Source: Myroides odoratimimus
GTDB taxonomy: Bacteria > Bacteroidota > Bacteroidia > Flavobacteriales > Flavobacteriaceae
Direction: 5' to 3'
NCBI RefSeq assembly: GCF_030326305.1
Contig: NZ_JACAKB010000006.1
Span: 98,284-162,283 of the forward strand
Length of the DNA: 64,000 nt
Shown here in pieces: positions 1 through 7,788 of the stretch. A model generated the notes under the pieces. The model was given only the letters and a program-made list of their open reading frames with translations. It was not told where the DNA came from and made no database searches. Positions within the stretch are counted from its first letter, which is position 1. Each line of letters begins with the position of its first letter. A program made the position numbers and the translations under genes.

Positions 1-403
1 GAGGCATTAGACTCCATATAATCACAGAGATTATATCTCTATTCTCAAACATAGTTGATAGATAATTAAGTGATGTATATATGATATAAAAGAGTACACT
101 CGTTAAGAGTAATTTAGGCCAATGCAGGAAGCGCAGAACTTCTTTTAGAATAATGCCAAGATAAAAATGCGATAGAGTATTCTCCTTCTTTTCAATGATT
201 GTACTAAACCCATATACCCCAAACTTCTTAAACTCTCTGTCTAACGCTGTTTCAAAAGTAAGTGAACCATCCTCTCTCCATTGAGACTCTATTCCATTGG
301 CTAAGTGATCGACTAGCTCCAGTTCGATATCATAGTATTCTACATAGTGCTTTTTTACGAAAGTGTGTAGAGCTTGTATTTGGTCAGTAGATAGTGTTGT
401 CAT
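1..403 (-). CDS. HAAS-like membrane protein, subtype B (partial, runs off left edge)
   Basis: The start codon is the ATG read from 403 downwards, and the frame is open to the window edge, so only the first ~134 residues are present. The N-terminus (MTTLSTDQIQALHTFVKKHY) leads into a helical domain with the family signature E-LVDHLANGIE-QW-E, then F-KFG-YGF, and the first hydrophobic membrane segments. This FG-type ending of the soluble domain defines subtype B in this cluster. It is the seventh and most distal visible gene of a minus-strand operon headed by a PadR regulator, 19 nt beyond the previous gene. Function is unknown. HAAS/DUF1700-type domains are often encoded next to PadR regulators, which suggests membrane signalling or envelope remodelling (inference). 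Confidence 0.8.
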   Translation of the reverse strand, partial: MTTLSTDQIQALHTFVKKHYVEYYDIELELVDHLANGIESQWREDGSLTFETALDREFKKFGVYGFSTIIEKKENTLSHFYLGIILKEVLRFLHWPKLLLTSVLFYIIYTSLNYLSTMFENRDIISVIIWSLMP

Positions 404-422
404 AATAGTGCTGATTTAATAG

Positions 423-1058
423 TTAAGAAGACTTTAATTGACCTTTCTTTATTAAGTTTCTGAATAAATAGATATGATACCAAGTAAGAATAAAGTGGTA
501 CATAACTACATAATCTATACTTTTATAGTTTAACTCAAGTAAGTCATCTAAAAAGGCCATCAGAACAAACAAGAAAACACTTAAACTGATTTCTATTACC
601 AATAACCGTTTGTATATATCTAAATAATATCCTTTTAGTTTTCTAGTTTTATACAGTGAGATAGTTGCGACAGCTACAGTAATTGTTAGTATTGACACAA
701 AAGCTGTCATAGCATTTATTTCTTGGATGCTGAAGAAAACTGTAAACCCAACAGATACAAAAAAAGTCAAGAGGTATGTAATCCAATTCGATTGAGTAGT
801 AAGTTTAGCTACAGGCTGAGCTATAAACTTAGGAATACCTTTATAAATCCCGAAGTACTCAAGTAATAATTTAGAGTGCCATTTATTAAATACAATATTG
901 TATGCCTCTCTATATTCATCGCCTTCACTCATTAGTTCTTCTATCTCACAAGCAATGTGATCTAGTACCTCATCACGAGTATCTTGATACTTGATGTTGT
1001 ATTGAGTGATTAAGAATTTTTCTATTTGTTTTATTTGGTCAGTAGATAGTGTTGTCAT
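423..1058 (-). CDS. HAAS-like four-helix membrane protein, subtype A
   Basis: 211 residues. Residues 1-70 form a predicted soluble helical domain with the signature EVLDHIACEIEEL and ending in KWHS, the WH ending that marks subtype A here. About four hydrophobic segments follow, near residues 91-111, 114-136, 152-170 and 181-199, so the protein should sit in the inner membrane with a cytoplasmic N-terminal domain. The first ~50 residues closely resemble the product of 1766-2413, while the membrane part is divergent. It is separated from the upstream operon gene by 6 nt. No catalytic motif is visible, and a role as a PadR-linked membrane sensor or effector is only inferred. Confidence 0.82.
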   Translation of the reverse strand: MTTLSTDQIKQIEKFLITQYNIKYQDTRDEVLDHIACEIEELMSEGDEYREAYNIVFNKWHSKLLLEYFGIYKGIPKFIAQPVAKLTTQSNWITYLLTFFVSVGFTVFFSIQEINAMTAFVSILTITVAVATISLYKTRKLKGYYLDIYKRLLVIEISLSVFLFVLMAFLDDLLELNYKSIDYVVMYHFILTWYHIYLFRNLIKKGQLKSS

Positions 1059-1064
1059 AAGTGC

Positions 1065-1763
1065 CTAGTTAATAGTTTTTAATATTCTATCTCTTTCATT
1101 TTTGTAGGTTGGCTTGATGATATTAAGACCTACATATATACTAAGTATAGTTAAGGTAATACCTGAGGCCATTAATAAACAATCTCCTATAGAATCATAG
1201 GTAGTAGGTAAATCAAAGAGCCTTTTACCTTGCATAATGATATTAAAGAAGATTGTATTCGAGAGTAACGAAAAACTCATAACAGATGAATAAGTACTGT
1301 CTAATAGTAGTTTTTTATTCACTTTTTTGCGTAACATTAAATCTTTTGCATAGCTATAAAAGAATACAATAACTGGGCTCATTATAAATATCATTGTTAA
1401 GAATTTAAATTCTTGACCTATCCAATGAAGTAATGCTGCAATGAGTAAAACTATAGCTATAACTGTAACTATTAAGGGAAATGTGAAAAACTCTTTTAAA
1501 GATCTAAAAAACATATGTTTATATTCTCTGAACTTTTGTTTCTCTCTACTTTCTTGAATAGATAAGAATTTATAAGAACCAAAGTTGTCATATTCTTTAG
1601 CTAATAGGTATTCTAAGCTATTATTGTCACTTTCAGACCATTTCTCTTCTATAGAAGAAGCTAGATGATCAGTAAGTTCTTCTATTATTTCGTAATACTT
1701 CACATCTTTACTGATAATAAAATCTTTTATCTCTTCTATTTGATTAATAGTAAGTGTTTTCAT
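1065..1763 (-). CDS. HAAS-like membrane protein, subtype B
   Basis: 232 residues. The N-terminal helical domain has the signature EELTDHLASSIEEKW and the subtype B ending DNFGSYKF. Four strongly hydrophobic segments follow, near 92-113, 120-138, 158-176 and 192-212. The gene begins 2 nt after the preceding gene on the minus strand, so translational coupling is likely. It belongs to the PadR-headed operon. Its membrane half shows little similarity to the other subtype B members, so only the soluble domain is under visible common constraint. Function unknown. Confidence 0.82.
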   Translation of the reverse strand: MKTLTINQIEEIKDFIISKDVKYYEIIEELTDHLASSIEEKWSESDNNSLEYLLAKEYDNFGSYKFLSIQESREKQKFREYKHMFFRSLKEFFTFPLIVTVIAIVLLIAALLHWIGQEFKFLTMIFIMSPVIVFFYSYAKDLMLRKKVNKKLLLDSTYSSVMSFSLLSNTIFFNIIMQGKRLFDLPTTYDSIGDCLLMASGITLTILSIYVGLNIIKPTYKNERDRILKTIN

Positions 1764-1765
1764 AA

Positions 1766-2413
1766 TTACAATATTTTAGATGAAACACTGTTGTATTCTT
1801 GGTTATGTTTTAAGGTCAAATACATGGCTGTATTCGATAAGAATATAGCTAGTAGTAAGAATGTTAGGTTTAAGTAAACTATCGAAAAAGTACTCGTGAA
1901 ACTATAATATAAAGATACCATACCATCTAAAACAAATACACTAAACCAAGCAACGCCTTTGATATGTTCAGTGTAATAATCCAGTTTAAAGTTCGCGTAA
2001 CGATTCTTTTTATACTTGAGGTACCCCATTACTAACATAGGAAAACCTGTGATAGCTAAAGCTAAACCTAAGATGAATAATTGATCTTTGATAAAGACAT
2101 GAATTATAGAGGTAGTGAATATAGCCAAAACAAATAGTAGCCCAATACTTTGCATATCTTTTACAATTAATGGACTAACTATAAATCTAGGCGTTTTGTT
2201 GATCACCCAATTAGAAGGCTTTAGTTGACTATGCCATTTAGCTATTGTTATTTTACTAGCCTCGTGAAAATAAGCACCTTCATTCATTAGCTCTTCTATC
2301 TCACAAGAAATATGATCCAATACTTCCTCACGAGTATCTTGATACTTGATATTGTATTTAGAGATTAGAGTATCCTCTATATGTTTTATTTGGTTAGTAG
2401 ATAGTGTTGTCAT
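1766..2413 (-). CDS. HAAS-like four-helix membrane protein, subtype A
   Basis: 215 residues. The soluble domain (about residues 1-68) has EEVLDHISCEIEELMNEG and the subtype A ending KWHSQL; four membrane segments follow near 88-108, 112-131, 156-175 and 180-200. The first 50 residues are almost the same as those of 423-1058, which indicates duplication or gene conversion of the 5' end. It lies 15 nt downstream of the subtype B gene at 2429-3148 and 2 nt upstream of the one at 1065-1763. No enzymatic residues are recognisable. Confidence 0.82.
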   Translation of the reverse strand: MTTLSTNQIKHIEDTLISKYNIKYQDTREEVLDHISCEIEELMNEGAYFHEASKITIAKWHSQLKPSNWVINKTPRFIVSPLIVKDMQSIGLLFVLAIFTTSIIHVFIKDQLFILGLALAITGFPMLVMGYLKYKKNRYANFKLDYYTEHIKGVAWFSVFVLDGMVSLYYSFTSTFSIVYLNLTFLLLAIFLSNTAMYLTLKHNQEYNSVSSKIL

Positions 2414-2428
2414 AGTGATTTTTGGTTA

Positions 2429-3148
2429 CTAGTTAGTTTTTAGTAAGTTATTTTTATCTCTAACATATTTTGGTTTTAGATAGAAGTATACACTGTACTG
2501 TGTAAGTAGTAATAGTGTAAATAGCACACTCTTAGTTGTATATATAAAGCTTAGTGGTAGTATTCCGTTGTCAGTTACAGACATATAATTCTTTATAGAA
2601 TGAGTACTTCCAAATACTATTATACATATAACACTAGCTATGATACTATAACTTTTATCATTAAGGGTTTTTTTATAACCATTCATATATCTATACTTTT
2701 GCAAAGCTTTAAGTGTTTCGCTAAAAACAATTACCTGTCCTATACCAAAAATTATAAGTATTATTAAGTTAGATAGCGATGCTAACAATAGCGAATGCTG
2801 TGTTAGTGTCATTAATGAATATAAAGAAAGAACAACAGCTATTACAGCTAATAGTTTAAAAGAAGTTAAACAATCTTTTACTCCTTTTAAGACAACTAGA
2901 CCACACTCTTGTATCTTTATGTTCAGGATGGTAGACTGTACTTTGCTTAAACCTTTAATCCCAAATTTATTAATCTCTATAGTCAAGGCCTCTTCAAAAG
3001 ATACTTGGGTATTAGATTCTCTCCATTGTTGTTCTATACCATTGGCGATATGGTCTGTCAGTTCTTCTATTACCTCTATGTATTCAACCTTGTGGTTGAT
3101 TAGTTCTTGTCTGATTTTATCTAGTTCTAGTGGTTGTAGTGTTTTCAT
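2429..3148 (-). CDS. HAAS-like membrane protein, subtype B
   Basis: 239 residues. The N-terminal ~72 residues (MKTLQPLELDKIRQELIN onward, with EELTDHIANGIEQQWRESN) match the next gene upstream (3160-3879) almost residue for residue, and the DNA there is also very similar. The membrane halves differ completely. Four hydrophobic segments are visible near 93-110, 117-140, 163-182 and 196-216. This conserved-head, variable-body pattern argues that the head contacts a common partner, possibly another HAAS protein or the PadR regulator (inference). Eleven nt separate it from the upstream gene. Confidence 0.82.
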   Translation of the reverse strand: MKTLQPLELDKIRQELINHKVEYIEVIEELTDHIANGIEQQWRESNTQVSFEEALTIEINKFGIKGLSKVQSTILNIKIQECGLVVLKGVKDCLTSFKLLAVIAVVLSLYSLMTLTQHSLLLASLSNLIILIIFGIGQVIVFSETLKALQKYRYMNGYKKTLNDKSYSIIASVICIIVFGSTHSIKNYMSVTDNGILPLSFIYTTKSVLFTLLLLTQYSVYFYLKPKYVRDKNNLLKTN

Positions 3149-3159
3149 AGTGTAATTAG

Positions 3160-3879
3160 TTATATTACTTTAGATTGTGATATTTCATTCTTTTTTTTAA
3201 GTACCATAGGTCTCAGTTTATTGAGAATGATGAAAGGGATAATCAACAAGAGTGTAAATAGAATACTTTTAGGTATCCAGATAAAAGCGCTGTTTGAATA
3301 GATAAACTGTTGAGAAGTTTTACTGAAACAAAGAATTATCATAGGTATTAAAGAGAAATAGGTTAACTGCTTTGCTAGTAAATAGTACGCATTAGAAATA
3401 TACCTTTTTGTATTTCCTAGATAAAGTAATTTACAACTACCGTCACTGTCTATCATGATAACTAGATTAAAAGTTACAATCGTAGCTAAATAACCAACAT
3501 TAAATATTCTGTCTATAAAATACCATTTACTTGAAATATTAAACAGTAGAAGCGTACCAATAAAAATAGCTAGTAGATAGAACACTTTATAAGTTACAAA
3601 GTACTCTTTTATACCTAAACCGATGATACGCAAGTACTCATATATTTGAGCTTTATTCATCTGAGTTTGTACTTTGTTTAATCCTTTAACCCCGAATTTA
3701 TTAATCTCTATAGTTAAAGCCTCTTCAAAAGATACTTGGGTATTAGATTCTCTCCATTGTTGCTCAATACCATTAGCAATATGGTCTGTCAGTTCTTCTA
3801 TTACCTCGATGTACTCTACCTTTTGGTTGATTAGTTCTTGTCTGATTTTATCTAGTTCTAGTGGTTGTAGTGTTTTCAT
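3160..3879 (-). CDS. HAAS-like membrane protein, subtype B
   Basis: 239 residues. The head domain nearly duplicates that of 2429-3148 and ends in NKFGVKGLNKVQ. The membrane region then has about four hydrophobic segments near 98-117, 122-142, 170-187 and 202-220. It follows the first subtype A gene by 14 nt. Its position, third in the operon after the PadR gene and one subtype A gene, starts the A-B-B-A-B-A-B gene order of the cluster. Function unknown. Confidence 0.82.
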   Translation of the reverse strand: MKTLQPLELDKIRQELINQKVEYIEVIEELTDHIANGIEQQWRESNTQVSFEEALTIEINKFGVKGLNKVQTQMNKAQIYEYLRIIGLGIKEYFVTYKVFYLLAIFIGTLLLFNISSKWYFIDRIFNVGYLATIVTFNLVIMIDSDGSCKLLYLGNTKRYISNAYYLLAKQLTYFSLIPMIILCFSKTSQQFIYSNSAFIWIPKSILFTLLLIIPFIILNKLRPMVLKKKNEISQSKVI

Positions 3880-3893
3880 AGCATTTTCTTTTT

Positions 3894-4535
3894 TTAAGCA
3901 ATCTGTGTACGACGTTGTCTACTATTTTCTCTAGATAACACTATAATATTGATACAGTGGTATAGGGCAACTAATGATAGTAGGTCAAGGTCTCCCATAG
4001 TAAAGCCGTTAATCATATACCCGTAAACTTTTATACCAAGTATAAGAGTGAATACAAGTAGTATACTACCAGATACCATAGATTTTAGTATCAAATAAGA
4101 AGCTCTATAGTGCTGTCTCTTGCGGTTCTTTATGAATAGTAGAACAGATAATACAAGCCCTATAAAACTGATTGCAAAAAAGCTAATATTATGGGTGGTA
4201 TGATCTAATTTTAAAAAGAGTGAGTTGATTAAGGCAAACAAGAAAGTGATAACACCTGCTATTCTCCATCTGTTATCATCTCTGCGATACCACGTATTAG
4301 AGATAAAAGAAGGGACATGTCTATACTTAAAGTCTTTTCTAGGAGTCAGCATAGGATGCCATTTATCAAATACTTGTATAAAAGCTTGTTCAAACTCGTA
4401 TCCTGTATGATATAGCTCTTCTATTTCACAGAAGATATGATCTGTCAATTCTTCTTTAAGATTGGCATAACGCACATTATATCTTGCTATCTCAGCGATA
4501 ATTAGTTTTTGTTGGTTTATAGTAAGTGTTTTCAT
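3894..4535 (-). CDS. HAAS-like membrane protein, subtype A (first structural gene of the operon)
   Basis: 213 residues. The head has EELTDHIFCEIEELYHTGYEF and the WH ending DKWHPML, so it is subtype A despite starting MKTLTINQ like a subtype B gene. Hydrophobic segments lie near 94-111, 118-136, 153-172 and 183-199. It lies directly after the PadR gene (26 nt gap) and is probably transcribed from the PadR promoter at about 4919-4949. It is the most divergent subtype A member. Confidence 0.82.
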   Translation of the reverse strand: MKTLTINQQKLIIAEIARYNVRYANLKEELTDHIFCEIEELYHTGYEFEQAFIQVFDKWHPMLTPRKDFKYRHVPSFISNTWYRRDDNRWRIAGVITFLFALINSLFLKLDHTTHNISFFAISFIGLVLSVLLFIKNRKRQHYRASYLILKSMVSGSILLVFTLILGIKVYGYMINGFTMGDLDLLSLVALYHCINIIVLSRENSRQRRTQIA

Positions 4536-4561
4536 TGTGTTTTGTCTTTGGTGGTTACCAA

Positions 4562-4897
4562 TTATGTCAATTTTAGGTTGACAATGTTCTGCATATTGCG
4601 GATAAAGCTTTCTAGCTCTTCCATTTTAGAAGTAGTTTCTTTTACTCCAGATTCTGTGAGCTTATAGTACTTACGTACTCGTCCATCTACACGCTCTAGT
4701 TCTACATCTAAGTATCCATCAGCTTCTAGCTTGTGAAGGGCAGGATAGAGAGCACCTTCTGTCAAGCTCATTTCTCCTTCGGTTACTTCCTTTACCTTTT
4801 GCGTGATTTCATACCCATACATTCTCCCATTCTGATCGAGTAGTTTCATGATGATGGCATTGAGACTTCCTTTATAAAGTTGTTGTTGCTTTTTCAT
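4562..4897 (-). CDS. PadR family transcriptional regulator
   Basis: 111 residues from the ATG at 4897 (MKKQQQLYKGSLNAIIMKLL). An upstream extension of the open frame to 4948 would pass through the promoter, so it is rejected. The protein is a winged-helix regulator with the PadR hallmarks: GRMYGYEIT in helix 2-3, SLTEGALYPALHKLEADGYL as the recognition helix and wing start, then GRVRKYYKLTESG in the wing, and a short C-terminal dimerisation helix. It heads an operon of at least seven HAAS-like membrane proteins, a gene pairing known for PadR/HAAS families. The inverted repeat at 4939-4959 overlapping its promoter suggests autorepression. The ligand is not evident. Confidence 0.92.
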   Translation of the reverse strand: MKKQQQLYKGSLNAIIMKLLDQNGRMYGYEITQKVKEVTEGEMSLTEGALYPALHKLEADGYLDVELERVDGRVRKYYKLTESGVKETTSKMEELESFIRNMQNIVNLKLT

Positions 4898-4918
4898 ACT
4901 TAAGATTCTTATGTATAG

Positions 4919-4949
4919 CAAAAGTATAAAAATATCTGATACCTCCAAA
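4919..4949 (-). promoter_or_regulatory. Promoter of the padR-HAAS operon
   Basis: On the minus strand the sequence reads TTTG (4949-4946), 19 nt, then TACTTTTG (4926-4919). This matches the Bacteroidota housekeeping promoter TTTG-N17-23-TAnnTTTG at every defined base. The PadR start codon lies about 20 nt further on. Confidence 0.75.
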
Positions 4950-4959
4950 TCTTAGGTAT
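4939..4959. promoter_or_regulatory. Candidate PadR operator (inverted repeat)
   Basis: ATACCT (4939-4944), 9 nt spacer, AGGTAT (4954-4959) is a 6+6 dyad that spans the TTTG element of the padR promoter. PadR proteins commonly bind dyads such as ATGT/ACAT near their own promoters. The position fits repression by blocking polymerase. Assignment to this PadR is inference. Confidence 0.5.
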
Positions 4960-5188
4960 ATACTTTTTAGATACTTTTTATGTTTTGATGTATAAATGTT
5001 TGTTTAGTGTAAGTAATTAGCGTAAAATAGGTGTAAAGTGTTAATGGTTGAGACTGTCAGAGAATTGCCTTTTTGAGGTGGAAGGCTGCAGGAATGTTAA
5101 ATAAAAGGCTTCTTTGAGTACAGTAACCTAAGTTACAGTTAACCTACAAGGGAAGTCATACCTTTACTCTTTTAAACAACAATGGACT

Positions 5189-5506
5189 ATGTTTGGTTTT
5201 ATAAATAAGTTATTAGGATTAGATAAGGCAGAGTTACTATTCGCTTATATTCAGGAAGGAGCTATGCTGGTAGATGTACGTACAGTAGGAGAGTTTAAAA
5301 GTGGTTCTGTACCTGGCGCTCTGAATATCCCATTAGATACATTAGAATCACAGTTGCATAAATTACCTAAAGAAAGCAAGATTGTCGTATTCTGTAGAAG
5401 TGGAATGCGCAGTGGTCAGGCGAAGCGTATGTTAGAGCAGAAAGGATATACACAAGTGATAAATGGTGGAACGTGGACTAAAGTCGCTAATGTAAAAGGA
5501 AGATAA
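5189..5506 (+). CDS. Rhodanese-like domain protein
   Basis: 105 residues, a single rhodanese domain with no signal peptide, so probably cytoplasmic. VDVRTVGEFKSGSVPGALNI (about 28-47) is the conserved rhodanese N-terminal motif. The active-site loop is FCRSGMRSG with Cys69 as the persulfide-forming residue, followed by a G-G-W-like end (NGGTW). Single-domain rhodaneses transfer sulfane sulfur to thiol acceptors. The gene is followed after 2 nt by a SAM-dependent methyltransferase gene, so the two are cotranscribed and end at the hairpin at 6143-6175. The substrate cannot be deduced. Confidence 0.9.
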   Translation: MFGFINKLLGLDKAELLFAYIQEGAMLVDVRTVGEFKSGSVPGALNIPLDTLESQLHKLPKESKIVVFCRSGMRSGQAKRMLEQKGYTQVINGGTWTKVANVKGR

Positions 5507-5508
5507 GC

Positions 5509-6123
5509 ATGAAAGAGTTTTGGAATGAGCGATATAAAGAACAAGAATATGCTTATGGGATAGCGCCTAATGCCTATCTAGAAGAAGTACTCAAGTCTAG
5601 TCGTGACAAGGAGGTTATATTAATGGCAGCTGAGGGAGAGGGGAGAAATGCGGTATATGCAGCGCAAAAAGGCTGGAGTGTAAAAGCCTTTGATCAAAGT
5701 ATAGAAGCTAGGAATAAAGCACTTCAATTAGCTAAACAACACCATGTAGAGATTGACTATCTTGTCAGTGATGTTGAATCGTTATCTTACGAATTAGCAT
5801 CAGTGGATGCAATAGCGTTGATTTATGCTCATTTTCCAGAGAGTGTAAGGAGGGCCTATCACAGACAGTTAGGAAGTTATGTCAAAGCAGGTGGAACATT
5901 GATACTAGAAGCCTTTGCTAAAGAGCATATCTATAAACAAAAAGAGAATCCCGATGTAGGAGGACCTAGTAACCCTGCGATGCTGTATAGCGTAGAAGAA
6001 TTAAAAGAGGATTTCTGCGATTTCGAATTTATCAATCTAGAAGAGGTAGATATAGAGCTGTCAGAAGGTCTATATCACAGAGGAATAGCAAAAGTAATCA
6101 GAGGGATAGCGAAGAAGAAATAA
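5509..6123 (+). CDS. Class I SAM-dependent methyltransferase (TehB/thiopurine-type small methyltransferase)
   Basis: 204 residues. It opens with FWNERYKEQEYAYGIAPNAYL, typical of small class I methyltransferases annotated as TehB-like or UbiE/COQ5-like. The SAM-binding motif I is VILMAAEGEGRNAVYAAQKG (about 36-55), then VKAFDQS supplies the acidic residue of motif II, and DAIALIYAHFPES is motif IV. It is cotranscribed with the rhodanese gene 2 nt upstream. Such proteins often methylate small thiols, selenols or tellurium compounds; linking that to the rhodanese is inference. The fold is clear but the substrate is not. Confidence 0.85.
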   Translation: MKEFWNERYKEQEYAYGIAPNAYLEEVLKSSRDKEVILMAAEGEGRNAVYAAQKGWSVKAFDQSIEARNKALQLAKQHHVEIDYLVSDVESLSYELASVDAIALIYAHFPESVRRAYHRQLGSYVKAGGTLILEAFAKEHIYKQKENPDVGGPSNPAMLYSVEELKEDFCDFEFINLEEVDIELSEGLYHRGIAKVIRGIAKKK

Positions 6124-6142
6124 GACATAAAAGAATATATAT

Positions 6143-6175
6143 AAGCCTTGAAGCACTAGTTTCAAGGCTTTTTTT
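6143..6175 (+). terminator. Rho-independent terminator
   Basis: AAGCCTTGAA (6143-6152) pairs with TTCAAGGCTT (6161-6170) and is followed by a T run. It ends the rhodanese-methyltransferase unit. Confidence 0.9.
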
Positions 6176-6309
6176 GTTGCAACAGGATAGTGAATATAGA
6201 TAGGGTGATACAGAGGTAAACGAAAAATGAAAAGTGTTTTTTCAATCTCTAATCAGCAAAATAGCAATAGTATGATGATCTAATGATTATGAAGTATGAG
6301 TCTTTCATC

Positions 6310-6435
6310 AAAGGAGAATACATGGAGTATAAAAGGAGCATTGTTGGACAAAGCTTGCCTTAGCTCCACCATTCTTGGGTTATTGTCCATGTATTGTCGA
6401 AGGATTTGCATTGAAGCCCCTATTTTACTAGGGTT
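6310..6435. other. Non-coding stretch with nested inverted repeats
   Basis: The 6176-6753 gap has no credible gene. Within it, ATACATGG (6318-6325) is mirrored by CCATGTAT (6387-6394), GGACAA (6346-6351) by TTGTCC (6383-6388), and CCCTA (6418-6422) by TAGGG (6429-6433). The second pair overlaps the first, so two alternative folds are possible. This may be a small structured RNA or a remnant of a mobile element. No poly-T terminator directly follows. Confidence 0.3.
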
Positions 6436-6753
6436 ATAGCATGATTGTATTTTAATGTATAGACTAGTTTTTTTAGTAACATGCTGTTATTAAGTGTGTT
6501 GTTGTTTTTTAGGAATAAAAAAAAGAGGTTGTTTTTTTTTTATTTTTGTGCTCAAAAAACGGATAATTACTGTTTTTAGAGAAAAAAAGTTGAGCAGAAG
6601 TTTAAAATAATAACTTTATCAATTGAATAATTATTGAAATAGTAAAAAAGTAACACTTTTTTTTGTAGAAAAGAACATCAAATTGTTGTTAAAAAGACTT
6701 TACAATTGAATTAATTAGCCACCTTTGTATACTATTAAAAAGAATAAAATAAG

Positions 6754-7338
6754 ATGAGAAGAATAAGTATTGTTGCAGTATTATTAGTTGGAATAGCATT
6801 TGTCTCTTGTAAGAAAGAGAAGAAAGTAGAGGCTATAGAACCTTTAGAAGAGGTAATAGAATTTCAGGAGCCTAAAGCTGATGCTGTAGGATCAGATATT
6901 GTATTAGGAGTAAGTAACTTTTTAAAGAATGAGTTTCTGACAGAAGCAGATTTGAAGGTGATGACAGATACAGACCGTCAGTTTAAGCTGTATGCTATTG
7001 ATCTAAATGGAGATGGGAAGAAAGAAATCTTTGTAAGTCTTACAGGTACTTATTTCTGTGGATCAGGTGGGTGTACTACTTTGCTACTTGGGTCTGATTA
7101 TAAGTTAATCACGAAGTTTACAGTGATGCAAGGAGCTATTTTTGTAGAACCTACAGTAGAGAATGATTGGAAAGTCTTAACTGTAAAATCAGATGGAGAA
7201 TGGAAATCACTAGTATATGCTAATGGTACATATCCTTCTAATCCTTCTGTAGTAGAGAAAGCGAAGTATGATGCACCGAGTGGGCACGCTGAGGTAGTCT
7301 TCGATCAAGAGCAGAAGTTAGATGTATATGAGTTTTAA
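6754..7338 (+). CDS. Predicted lipoprotein with EF-hand-like loop
   Basis: 194 residues. A lipoprotein signal peptide ends in the lipobox FVSC with Cys19, then a charged linker rich in Lys and Glu. The central part has DLNGDGKKEIFVSL (about 84-97), resembling a calcium-binding EF-hand loop or an FG-GAP-type turn, followed by YFCGSGGCTTLLL, whose two cysteines may form a disulfide in the periplasm. It probably sits in the outer or inner membrane facing the periplasm. It appears monocistronic, ending at the hairpin at 7354-7393. Function unknown. Confidence 0.75.
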   Translation: MRRISIVAVLLVGIAFVSCKKEKKVEAIEPLEEVIEFQEPKADAVGSDIVLGVSNFLKNEFLTEADLKVMTDTDRQFKLYAIDLNGDGKKEIFVSLTGTYFCGSGGCTTLLLGSDYKLITKFTVMQGAIFVEPTVENDWKVLTVKSDGEWKSLVYANGTYPSNPSVVEKAKYDAPSGHAEVVFDQEQKLDVYEF

Positions 7339-7353
7339 TCACTAAAATAAAGT

Positions 7354-7393
7354 ATAACCGCGGATGGATTAATTCTATTCGCGGTTTATTTTT
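7354..7393 (+). terminator. Terminator of the lipoprotein gene
   Basis: AACCGCG (7356-7362) pairs with CGCGGTT (7380-7386), followed by TATTTTTTTATT. Its 3' part overlaps the end of the convergent DUF6804-like pseudogene. Confidence 0.7.
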
Positions 7394-7677
7394 TTATTGC
7401 TGTTAGGGATATTGATAAATAGACCAATAGCAACTATGACATCCACTATATTCCAAATACTACGACCAAGAGCGACTTTTAAAAAAGGCTGAAACAGTAG
7501 CACTAGTACGATATAGATAAACATCTCCGTTTTTTCTTCTCTATAATAAGATTTGTACGCAAAGTAACTAAATCCTATACAGGCCACAAAGCGAACGAAT
7601 TAATAGAACCCATAAGGCAACTTTAAAAGACACAGTAAGAGTAAAACTGCAATAGTGATTTTGATAGCTTTTTCCAT
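7375..7677 (-). pseudogene. DUF6804-like small membrane protein interrupted by an in-frame stop
   Basis: Reading down from the ATG at 7677 gives MEKAIKITIAVLLLLCLLKL then PYGFY, a TAA stop at 7602-7600, and in the same frame FVRFVACIGFSYFAYKSYYR through FLKVALGRSIWNIVDVIVAI to the natural end at 7375. Both sides of the stop fit one small two-to-three-helix membrane protein of the DUF6804 type, in which the position of the stop is, from memory, usually a glutamine (PYGYYQFVRF). A single CAA to TAA change would explain it. Initiation at a GTG at 7587 could still make a 70-residue C-terminal fragment. Function of the family is unknown. Confidence 0.7.
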
Positions 7678-7788
7678 GAGTATGACAGGTGTGAAATAGA
7701 GTATTAAGATACGAAATAACTAGATTAAATGCGATGTCGCTAATTACTATTTCTAGAGAATAGGTTATTCGTATTTATCTTTTATAAC

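Noticed and set aside
4898-4948. Longer PadR frame starting at 4948
   Set aside because: The extra 17 codons run through the -7 element and dyad of the promoter and are not PadR-like; the ATG at 4897 gives a normal PadR N-terminus.
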